This document shows, piece by piece, positions 13,967 through 23,397 of a stretch of 64,000 nucleotides of DNA (position 1 is the first letter of the stretch; every line of letters starts with the position of its first letter). Both the position numbers and the translations under genes were made by a program. The DNA comes from Pampus argenteus (Eukaryota > Chordata > Actinopteri > Scombriformes > Stromateidae), in contig CM072864.1 in assembly GCA_036937835.1 (NCBI GenBank), forward strand, positions 22,714,501-22,778,500, written 5' to 3'. The notes beneath the pieces were generated by a model that saw nothing but the letters and a program-made list of their open reading frames with translations, did no database searches and had not been told where the DNA came from.

Positions 13967-14876
13967 AGTAACTGATTTCTAATGATTAGGACCAAAAAAC
14001 TCACTTCTGAGAGCTTCCTGCAGCTTTTACTGTAACATTTGTAAAAAATAGCTTTCTCTCAGGCCAAAACTGACAACTACAGTTTTTCTTAAACAAGGAG
14101 CAATATTTTCAATCAAAACCATGTTTGCCATCAACAAGTAACTGATTTCTAATGATTAGGACCAAAAAACTCACTTCTGAGAGCTTCCTGCAGCTTTTAC
14201 TGTAACACTTGTAAAAATAGCTTTCTCTCAGGCCAAAACTGACAACTACAGTTTTTCTTAAACAAGGAGCAATATTTTCAATCAAAACCATGTTTGCCAT
14301 CAACAAGTAACTGATTTCTAATGATTAGGACCAAAAAACTCACTTCTGAGAGCTTCCTGCAGCTTTTACTGTAACATTTGTAAAAATAGCTTTCTCTCAG
14401 GCCAAAACTGACAACTACAGTTTTTCTTAAACAAGGAGCAATATTTTCAATCAAAACCATGTTTGCCATCAATAGGTAACTGATTTCTAATGATTAGGAC
14501 CAAAAAACTCACTTCTGAGAGCTTCCTGCAGCTTTTACTGTAACATTTGTAAAAATAGCTTTCACTCAGGCCAAAACTGACAACTACAGTTTTTCTTAAA
14601 CAAGGAGCAATGTTTTCAATCAAAACTATGTTTGCCATCAACAAGTAACTGATTTCTAATGATTAGGACCAAAAAACTCACTTCTGAGAGCTTCCTGCAG
14701 CTTTTACTGTAACATTTGTAAAAATTGCTTTCTCTGAGGCCAAAACTGACAACTACAGTTTTTCTTAAACAAGGAGCAATATTTTCAATCAAAACCATGT
14801 TTGCTATCAATAGGTAACTGATTTCTAATGATTAGGACCAAAAAACTCACTTCTGAGAGCTTCCTGCAGCTTTTAC
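13967..14876 (-). repeat. Duplicated block, copy 2
   Basis: Second copy of 11,421-12,330 with the same ordered variants. A small difference is ACACTTG in place of ACATTTG near 14,206. Confidence 0.78.
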
Positions 14877-16760
14877 TGTAACATTTGTAAAAATTGCTTT
14901 CTCTGAGGCCAAAACTGACAACTACAGTTTTTCTTAAACAAGGAGCAATATTTTCAATCAAAACCATGTTTGCCATCAACAAGTAACTGATTTCTAATGA
15001 TTAGGACCAAAAAACTCACTTCTGAGAGCTTCCTGCAGCTTTTACTGTAACATTTGTAAAAATTGCTTTCTCTGAGGCCAAAACTGACAACTACAGTTTT
15101 TCTTAAACAAGGAGCAATATTTTCAATCAAAACCATGTTTGCCATCAACAAGTAACTGATTTCTAATCATTAGGACCAAAAAACTCACTTCTGAGAGCTT
15201 CCTGCAGCTTTTACTGTAACATTTGTAAAAATAGCTTTCTCTCAGGCCAAAACTGACAACTACAGTTTTTCTTAAACAAGGAGCAATATTTTCAATCAAA
15301 ACCATGTTTGCCATCAACAAGTAACTGGTTTCTAATGATTAGGAGCAAAAAAACTCACTTCTGAGAGCTTCCTGCAGCTTTTACTGTAACATTTGTAAAA
15401 AATAGCTTTCTCTCAGGCCAAAACTGACAACTACAGTTTTTCTTAAAGAAGGAGCAATATTTTCAATCAAAACCATGTTTGCCATCAACAAGTAACTGAT
15501 TTCTAATGATTAGGACCAAAAAACTCACTTCTGAGAGCTTCCTGGAGCTTTTACTGTAACATTTGTAAAAAAAAAATAGCTTTGTCTCAGGCCAAAACTG
15601 ACAACTACAGTTTTTCTTAAACAAGGAGCAATATTTTCAATCAAAACCATGTTTGCCATCAACAAGTAACTGATTTCTAATGATTAGGACCAAAAAACTC
15701 ACTTCTGAGAGCTTTCTGCAGCTTTTACTGTAACATTTGTAAAAATAGCTTTCTCTCAGGGCAAAACTGACAACTACAGTTTCTTAAACAAGGAGCAACA
15801 TTTTCAATCAAAACCATGTTTGCCATCAACAAGTAACTGATTTCTAATGATTAGGACCAAAAAACTCACTTCTGAGAGCTTCCTGTAGCTTTTACTGTAA
15901 CATTTGTAAAAATAGCTTTCTCTGAGGCCAAAACTGACAACTACAGTTTTTCTTAAACAAGGAGCAATATTTTCAATCAAAACCATGTGATAACAACAAG
16001 TAACTGATTTCTAATGATTAGGACCAAAAAACTCACTTCTGAGAGCTTCCTGCAGCTTTTACTGTAACATTTGTAAAAATTGCTTTCTCTCAGGCCAAAA
16101 CTGACAACTACAGTTTTTCTCAAACAAGGAGCAATATTTTCAATCAAAACCATGTTTGCCATCAACAAGTAACTGATTTCTAATGATTAGGACCAAAAAA
16201 CTCACTTCTGAGAGCTTCCTGCAGCTTTTACTGTAACATTTGTAAAAATAGCTTTCTCTCAGGCCAAAACTGACAACTACAGTTTTTCTTAAACAAGGAG
16301 CAATATTTTCAATCAAAACCATGTTTGCCATCAACAAGTAACTGATTTCTAATGATTAGGACCAAAAAACTCACTTCTGAGACCTTCCTGCAGCTTTTAC
16401 CGTAACATTTGTAAAAATAGCTTTCTCTCAGGCCAAAACTGACAACTACAGTTTTTCTTAAACAAGGAGCAATATTTTCAATCAAAACCATGTTTGCCAT
16501 CAACAAGAAACTGGTTTCTAATGATTAGGAGCAAAAAACTCACTTCTGAGAGCTTCCTGCAGCTTTTACTGTAACATTTGTAAAAATAGCTTTCTCTCAG
16601 GCCAAAACTGACAACTACAGTTTTTCTTAAAGAAGGAGCAATATTTTCAATTAAAACCATGTTTGCCATCAACAAGTAACTACTTTCTAATGATTAGGAC
16701 CAAAAAACTCACTTCTGAGAGCTTCCTGCAGCTTTTACTGTAACATTTGTAAAAATAGCT

Positions 16761-16777
16761 TTCTCTCGGCGAGAGAA
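16761..16777. repeat. Perfect 17-bp palindrome, left array
   Basis: TTCTCTCGGCGAGAGAA, two 8-bp arms around one base. First intact copy met when approaching the strand switch from the left; copies farther left are degraded or deleted. Confidence 0.92.
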
Positions 16778-17108
16778 GCCCAAAACTGACAACTATAGTT
16801 TTTCTTAAACAAGGAGCCATATTTTCAATCAAAACCATGTTTGCCATCAACAAGTAACTAATTTCCAATGATTAGGAGCAAAAAACTCACTTCTGAGAGC
16901 TTCCTGCAGCTTTTACTGTAACATTTGTAAAAATAGCTTTCTCTCAGGCCAAAACTGACAACTATAGTTTTTTTTAAACAAGGAGCCATATTTTTTAATC
17001 AAAACCATGTTTGCCATCAACAAGTAACTAATTTCTAATGATTAGGACCAAAAAACTCACTTCTGAGAGCTTCCTGCAGCTTTTACTGTAACATTTGTAA
17101 AAATAGCT

Positions 17109-17125
17109 TTCTCTCGGCGAGAGAA
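17109..17125. repeat. Perfect 17-bp palindrome, left array
   Basis: TTCTCTCGGCGAGAGAA, followed by GCCC rather than the GGCC found in most other monomers. Confidence 0.92.
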
Positions 17126-17286
17126 GCCCAAAACTGACAACTATAGTTTTTCTCAAATAAGGAGCCATATTTTCAATCAAAACCATGTTTGCCATCAACA
17201 AGTAACTAATTGCTAATGATTAGGACCAAAAAACTCACTTCTGAGAGCTTTCTGCAGCTTTTACAGTAACATTTGTAGAAATAGCT

Positions 17287-17303
17287 TTCTCTCGGCGAGA
17301 GAA
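17287..17303. repeat. Perfect 17-bp palindrome, left array
   Basis: TTCTCTCGGCGAGAGAA, in a monomer that also carries GTAGAAATAGC and TTACAGTAAC changes. Confidence 0.92.
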
Positions 17304-18485
17304 GCCCAAAACTGACAACTATAGTTTTTCTTAAACAAAGAGCCATATTTTCAATCAAAACCATGTTTGCCATCAACAAGTAACTGGTTTCTAATGATTA
17401 GGAGCAAAAAAACTCACTTCTGAGAGCTTCCTGCAGCTTTTACTGTAACATTTGTAAAAATAGCTTTCTCTCAGGCCAAAACTGACAACTACAGTTTTTC
17501 TTAAACAAGGAGCAATATTTTCAATCAAAACCATGTTTGCCATCAACAAGTAACTGGTTTCTAATGATTAGGAGCAAAAAAACTCACTTCTGAGAGCTTC
17601 CTGCAGCTTTTACTGTAACATTTGTAAAAATAGCTTTCTCTCAGGCCAAAACTGACAACTACAGTTTTTCTTAAAGAAGGAGCAATATTTTCAATCAAAA
17701 CCATGTTTGCCATCAACAAGTAACTGATTTCTAATGATTAGGACCAAAAAACTCACTTCTGAGAGCTTCCTGGAGCTTTTACTGTAACATTTGTAAAAAA
17801 AAAATAGCTTTGTCTCAGGCCAAAACTGACAACTACAGTTTTTCTTAAACAAGGAGCAATATTTTCAATCAAAACCATGTTTGCCATCAACAAGTAACTG
17901 ATTTCTAATGATTAGGACCAAAAAACTCACTTCTGAGAGCTTCCTGCAGCTTTTACTGTAACATTTGTAAAAATTGCTTTCTTTGAGGCCAAAACTGACA
18001 ACTACAGTTTTTCTTAAACAAGGAGCAATATTTTCAATCAAAACCATGTTTGCCATCAACAAGTAACTGATTTCTAATGATTAGGACCAAAAAACTCACT
18101 TCTGAGAGCTTCCTGCAGCTTTTACTGTAACATTTGTAAAAATAGCTTTCTCTCAGGCCAAAACTGACAACTACAGTTTTTCTTAAACAAGGAGCAATAT
18201 TTTCAATCAAAACCATGTTTGCCATCAACAAGTAACTGATTTCTAATGATTAGGACCAAAAAACTCACTTCTGAGACCTTCCTGCAGCTTTTACTGTAAC
18301 ATTTGTAAAAATAGCTTTCTCTCAGGCCAAAACTGACAACTACAGTTTTTCTTAAAGAAGGAGCAATATTTTCAATCAAAACCATGTTTGCCATCAACAA
18401 GCAACTAATTTCTAATGATTAGGACCAAAAAACTCACTTCTGAGAGCTTCCTGCAGCTTTTACTGTAACATTTGTAAAAATAGCT

Positions 18486-18502
18486 TTCTCTCGGCGAGAG
18501 AA
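18486..18502. repeat. Perfect 17-bp palindrome, left array
   Basis: TTCTCTCGGCGAGAGAA, about 400 bp from the strand switch. Confidence 0.92.
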
Positions 18503-18663
18503 GCCCAAAACTGACAACTATAGTTTTTTTTAAACAAGGAGCCATATTTATAATCAAAACCATGTTTGCCATCAACAAGTAACTAGTTTCTAATGATTAG
18601 GAGCAAAAAACTCACTTCTGAGAGCTTTCTGCAGCTTTTACTGTAACATTTGTAAAAATAGCT

Positions 18664-18680
18664 TTCTCTCAGCGAGAGAA
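18664..18680. repeat. 17-bp palindrome with one mismatch, left array
   Basis: TTCTCTCAGCGAGAGAA: one arm has lost its CpG (G to A), consistent with deamination. Confidence 0.9.
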
Positions 18681-18842
18681 GGCCAAAACTGACAACTATA
18701 GTTTTTCTTAAAAAAGGAGCCATATTTTCAATCAAAGCCATGTTTGCCATCAACAAGTAACTGATTTCTAATGATCGGGACCAAAAAACTCACTTTCAGA
18801 GTGCTTCCTGCAGCTTTTACTGTAACATTTGTAAAAATAGCT

Positions 18843-18859
18843 TTCTCTCGGCGAGAGAA
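18843..18859. repeat. Perfect 17-bp palindrome, last of the left array
   Basis: TTCTCTCGGCGAGAGAA. The first right-array copy is at 19,021-19,037, so the two nearest palindromes sit almost symmetrically about 18,940. Confidence 0.92.
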
Positions 18860-18892
18860 GCCCAAAACTGACAAGTATAGTTTTTCTTAAAC

Positions 18893-18939
18893 AAGGAGCC
18901 ATATTTTATAAATATATATATATTTTTTATAAGGAGCCA
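18893..18939. other. Strand-switch junction of the satellite array
   Basis: Left of here the satellite is in minus orientation, right of here in plus. The left monomer runs through AAGGAGCCATATTTT (to about 18,907) and breaks. A TA-rich tract follows, then a second AAGGAGCCA in the left-array orientation, then AGTTACTTG opening the first plus monomer. AAGGAGCCA is thus a 9-bp direct repeat (18,893-18,901 and 18,931-18,939) around 29 A/T-only bases. Matching inverted stretches (18,891-18,907 and 18,973-18,990) leave a spacer of about 65 bp, so the locus is the centre of a very large imperfect palindrome. Confidence 0.92.
18910..18925. repeat. A/T palindrome at the strand switch
   Basis: AAATATATATATATTT is a perfect 16-bp palindrome inside an A/T-only tract (18,902-18,930). 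It is the only sequence in the window that I cannot derive from the monomer. Confidence 0.9.
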
Positions 18940-21900
18940 GTTACTTGTTGATGGCAAACATGGTTTTGATTGAAAATATTGCTCCTTGTTTGAGAAAAAC
19001 TGTAGTTGTCAGTTTTGGCCTTCTCTCGCCGAGAGAAAGCTATTTTTACAAATGTTACAGTAAAAGCTGCAGGAAGCTCTCAGAAGTGAGTTTTTTGGTA
19101 CTAATCATTAGAAATCACTTACTTGTTGATGGGAAACATGGTTTTGATTGAAAATATGGCTCCTTGTTTAAAAAAAAACTGTAGTTGTCAGTTTTGGCCT
19201 TCTCTCGCCGAGAGAAAGCTATTTTTACAAATGTTACAATAAAAGGTGTAGGAAGCTCTCAGAAGTGAGTTTTTTGCTCCTAATCAATAGAAATCACTTA
19301 CTTGTTGATGGCAAACATGGTTTTGATTGAAAATATTGCTCCTTGTTTAAGAAAAACTGTAGTTGTCAGTTTTGGCCTTCTCTCGCCGAGAGAAAGCTAT
19401 TTTTACAAATGTTACAGTAAAAGCTGCAGGAAGCTCTCAGAAGTGAGTTTTTTGGTACTAATCATTAGAAATCAGTTACTTGTTGATGGGAAACATGGTT
19501 TTGATTGAAAATATGGCTCCTTGTTTAAAAAAAAAACTGTAGTTGTCAGTTTTGGCCTTCTCTCGCCGAGAGAAAGCTATTTTTACAAATGTTACAATAA
19601 AAGGTGTAGGAAGCTCTCAGAAGTGAGTTTTTTGCTCCTAATCATTAGAAATCAGTTACTTGTTGATGGCAAACATGGTTTTGATTGAAAATATTGCTCC
19701 TTGTTTGAGAAAAACTGTAGTTGTCAGTTTTGGCCTTCTCTCGCCGAGAGAAAGCTATTTTTACAAATGTTACAGTAAAAGCTGCAGGAAGCTCTCAGAA
19801 GTGAGTTTTTTGGTCATAATCATTAGAAATCAGTTACTTGTTGATGGCTAACATGGTTTTGATTGAAAATATTGCTCCTTGTTTAAGAAAAACTGTAGTT
19901 GTCAGTTTTGGCCTTCTCTCGCCGAGAGAAAGCTATTTTTACAAATGTTACAATAAAAGATGCAGTAAGCTCTCAGAAGTGAGTTTTTTGCTCCTAATAA
20001 TTAGAAATAAGTTACTTCTTGATGGCAAACATGGTTTTGATTGAAAATATTGCTCCTTGTTTAAGAAAAACTGTAGTTGTCAGTTTTGGCCTTCTCTCGC
20101 CGAGAGAAAGCTATTTTTACAAATGTTACAATAAAAGCTGCAGGAAGCTCTCAGAAGTGAGTTTTTTGCTCCTAATCATTAGAAATCAGTTACTTGTTGA
20201 TGGCAAACATGGTTTTGATTGAAAATATTGCTCCTTGTTTAAGAAAAACTGTAGTTGTCAGTTTTGGCCTTCTCTCGCCGAGAGAAAGCTATTTTTACAA
20301 ATGTTACAATAAAAGCTGCAGTAAGCTCTCAGAAGTGAGTTTTTTGCTACTAATCATTAGAAATAAGTTACTTCTTGATGGCAAACATGGTTTTGATTGA
20401 AAATATTGCTCCTTGTTTAAGAAAAACTGTAGTTGTCAGTTTTGGCCTTCTCTCGCCGAGAGAAAGCTATTTTTACAAATGTTACAGTAAAAGCTGCAGG
20501 AAGCTCTCAGAAGTGAGTTTTTTGCTCCTAATCAATAGAAATCACTTACTTGTTGATAGCAAACATGGTTTTGATTGAAAATATGGCTCCTTGTTTAAGA
20601 AAAACTGTAGTTGTCAGTTTTGGCCTTCTCTCGCCGAGAGAAAGCTATTTTTACAAATGTTACAATAAAAGCTGCAGGAAGCTCTCAGAAGTGAGTTTTT
20701 TGCTCCTAATCATTAGAAATCAGTTACTTCTTGATGGCAAACATGGTTTTGATTGAAAATATTGCTCCTTGTTTAAGAAAAACTGTAGTTGTCAGTTTTG
20801 GCCTTGTCTGGCCGAGAGAAAGCTATTTTTTACAAATGTTACAATAAAAGCTGCAGGAAGCTCTCAGAAGTGAGTTTTTTGCTCCTAATCATTAGAAATC
20901 AGTTACTTGTTGATGGCAAACATGGTTTTGATTGAAAATATTGCTCCTTGTTTGAGAAAAACTGTAGTTGTCAGTTTTGGCCTTCTCTCGCCGAAAGAAA
21001 GCTATTTTTACAAATGTTACAGTAAAAGCTGCAGGAAGCTCTCAGAAGTGAGTTTTTTGCTCCTAATCATTAGAAATAAGTTACTTCTTGATGGCAAACA
21101 TGGTTTTGATTGAAAATATTGCTCCTTGTTTAAGAAAAACTGTAGTTGTCAGTTTTGGCCTTCTCTCGCCGAGAGAAAGCTATTTTTACAAATGTTACAG
21201 TAAAAGCTGCAGGAAGCTCTCAGAAGTGAGTTTTTTGCTCCTAATCAATAGAAATCACTTACTTGTTGATAGCAAACATGGTTTTGATTGAAAATATGGC
21301 TCCTTGTTTAAGAAAAACTGTAGTTGTCAGTTTTGGACTTCTCTCGCCGAGAGAAAGCTATTTTTACAAATGTTACAATAAAAGCTGCAGGAAGCTCTCA
21401 GAAGTGAGTTTTTTGGTACTAATCATTAGAAATCCGTTACTTGTTGATGGCAAACATGATTTTGATTGAAAATATGGCTCCTTGTTTAAGAAAAACTGTA
21501 GTTGTCAGTTTTGGCCTTCTCTCGCCGAGAGAAAGCTATTTTTTACAAATGTTACAATAAAAGCTGCAGGAAGCTCTCAGAAGTGAGTTTTTTGCTCCTA
21601 ATCATTAGAAATCAGTTACTTCTTGATGGCAAACATGGTTTTGATTGAAAATATTGCTCCTTGTTTAAGAAAAACTGTAGTTGTCAGTTTTGGCCTTGTC
21701 TGGTCGAGAGAAAGCTATTTTTTACAAATGTTACAATAAAAGCTGCAGGAAGCTCTCAGAAGTGAGTTTTTTGCTCCTAATCATTAGAAATCAGTTACTT
21801 GTTGATGGCAAACATGGTTTTGATTGAAAATATTGCTCCTTGTTTGAGAAAAACTGTAGTTGTCAGTTTTGGCCTTCTCTCGCCGAGAGAAAGCTATTTT

Positions 21901-23397
21901 TACAAATGTTACAGTAAAAGCTGCAGGAAGCTCTCAGAAGTGAGTTTTTTGGTCATAATCATTAGAAATCAGTTACTTGTTGATGGCAAACATGGTTTTG
22001 ATTGAAAATATTGCTCCTTGTTTAAGAAAAACTGTAGTTGTCAGTTTTGGCCTTCTCTCGCCGAGAGAAAGCTATTTTTACAAATGTTACAATAAAAGCT
22101 GCAGTAAGCTCTCAGAAGTGAGTTTTTTGCTCCTAATCATTAGAAATAAGTTACTTCTTGATGGCAAACATGGTTTTGATTGAAAATATTGCTCCTTGTT
22201 TAAGAAAAACTGTAGTTGTCAGTTTTGGCCTTCTCTCGCCGAGAGAAAGCTATTTTTACAAATGTTACAGTAAAAGCTGCAGGAAGCTCTCAGAAGTGAG
22301 TTTTTTGCTCCTAATCAATAGAAATCACTTACTTGTTGATAGCAAACATGGTTTTGATTGAAAATATGGCTCCTTGTTTGAGAAAAACTGTAGTTGTCAG
22401 TTTTGGCCTTCTCTCGCCGAGAGAAAGCTATTTTTACAAATGTTACAGTAAAAGCTGCAGGAAGCTCTCAGAAGTGAGTTTTTTGGTCATAATCATTAGA
22501 AATCAGTTACTTGTTGATGGCAAACATGGTTTTGATTGAAAATATTGCTCCTTGTTTAAGAAAAACTGTAGTTGTCAGTTTTGGCCTTCTCTCGCCGAGA
22601 GAAAGCTATTTTTACAAATGTTACAATAAAAGCTGCAGTAAGCTCTCAGAAGTGAGTTTTTTGCTCCTAATCATTAGAAATAAGTTACTTCTTGATGGCA
22701 AACATGGTTTTGATTGAAAATATTGCTCCTTGTTTAAGAAAAACTGTAGTTGTCAGTTTTGGACTTCTCTCGCCGAGAGAAAGCTATTTTTACAAATGTT
22801 ACAATAAAAGCTGCAGGAAGCTCTCAGAAGTGAGTTTTTTGCTCCTAATCATTAGAAATCATTTACTTCTTGATGGCAAACATGGTTTTGATTGAAAATA
22901 TTGCTCCTTGTTTAAGAAAAACTGTAGTTGCCAGTTTTGGCCTTGTCTGGCCGAGAGAAAGCTATTTTTACAAATGTTACAATAAAAGCTGCAGGAAGCT
23001 CTCAGAAGTGAGTTTTTTGCTCCTAATCATTAGAAATCAGTTACTTGTTGATGGCAAACATGGTTTTGATTGAAAATATTGCTCCTTGTTTGAGAAAAAC
23101 TGTAGTTGTCAGTTTTGGCCTTCTCTCGCCGAGAGAAAGCTATTTTTACAAATGTTACAGTAAAAGCTGCAGGAAGCTCTCAGAAGTGAGTTTTTTGGTC
23201 ATAATCATTAGAAATCAGTTACTTGTTGATGGCAAACATGGTTTTGATTGAAAATATTGCTCCTTGTTTGAGAAAAACTGTAGTTGTCAGTTTTGGCCTT
23301 CTCTCGCCGAGAGAAAGCTATATTTACAAATGTTACAATAAAAGCTGCAGGAAGCTCTCAGAAATGAGTTTTTTTGCTCCTAATCATTAGAAATAAA
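18940..23397 (+). repeat. 178-bp long-form block
   Basis: About 25 monomers, nearly all with the intact TTCTCTCGCCGAGAGAA palindrome (first at 19,021-19,037). Local repetition is short-range: a dimer of about 357 bp at 18,941-19,655; a 4-mer of 713 bp (types at 20,375 and 20,550 recur at 21,088 and 21,263); a 3-mer of 534 bp (21,799/21,977/22,158 to 22,333/22,511/22,692). Typical variants are TTACAATAAAAGC, TTGCTCCTAATC, CTTCTTGATGG and TTGTCTGGCCGAGAG. A 178-bp monomer persists to about 23,575. Confidence 0.88.
19298..19475 (+). repeat. Representative 178-bp monomer with 17-bp palindrome
   Basis: Long form of the monomer. It differs from the 169-bp form mainly by 9 extra bases, TCTCTCGCC, after GGCCT. 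These complete the perfect palindrome TTCTCTCG-C-CGAGAGAA. The two CpGs of this monomer both lie in that palindrome; the 169-bp form has none. Confidence 0.93.

Larger units (their letters stand above)
9452..15322 (-). repeat. Left mosaic region of rearranged HOR segments
   Basis: The regular 10/8-mer order is lost after 9,452; the next GTCTGGGCGAGAG marker is only at 13,877. The region contains a 7-monomer repetition (types at 10,548 and 10,717 recur at 11,732 and 11,901, offset 1,184 bp). It also contains a duplicated block (11,421 onward and 13,967 onward, offset 2,546 bp) around one HOR copy. Confidence 0.78.
15323..18892 (-). repeat. Divergent monomers next to the strand switch
   Basis: These monomers differ from each other more than elsewhere: GGAGCCATATTTTTTAATC near 16,985, GGAGCCATATTTATAATC near 18,540, GATCGGGACC with CTTTCAGAGTGC near 18,775-18,800, and AAGAAACTGG near 16,506. 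No regular HOR is visible. Two local duplications can be followed. An A10-run monomer with CCTGGAGC at about 15,540 recurs at about 17,769 (offset 2,228 bp). GAGACCTTCC at 16,379 recurs at 18,273 (offset 1,894 bp). Confidence 0.82.
1..18901 (-). repeat. Left satellite array, minus orientation
   Basis: Uninterrupted tandem array of a 169-bp monomer with occasional longer monomers of about 178 bp. It reads as the reverse complement of the array to the right of 18,940. Landmarks recurring in every monomer are the PstI-type hexamer CTGCAG, the CTAATGATTAG dyad and the CCAAAACTGACAACTA stretch. I saw no unique sequence or mobile element inside it. No coding function is supported: the stop-free stretches of about 195 bp are by-products of the repeat and shift frame with each 169-bp step. 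Eukaryotic centromeric or pericentromeric satellite is the best reading; species unknown. Confidence 0.96.

Noticed and set aside
18770..18785. Possible CENP-B box remnant (GATCGGGACC)
   Set aside because: Contains CGGG but has no TTCG at the required distance upstream, and it is a single mutated copy of ATTAGGACC.
18910..18925. TATA-box promoter in the A/T tract
   Set aside because: Composition alone; no gene or initiator context on either side.
18893..18939. Transposon insertion with target-site duplication at the strand switch
   Set aside because: The 9-bp direct repeats enclose only 29 A/T bases with no terminal repeats or coding capacity. One copy is simply the normal monomer sequence, so a repair or replication scar is more likely.
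19021..19060. Rho-independent terminator (palindrome followed downstream by a T-run)
   Set aside because: The palindrome is TTCTCTCG/CGAGAGAA with only a one-base centre, the following TATTTTTAC is not a clean T-run, and there is no gene to terminate. It repeats in every long monomer.
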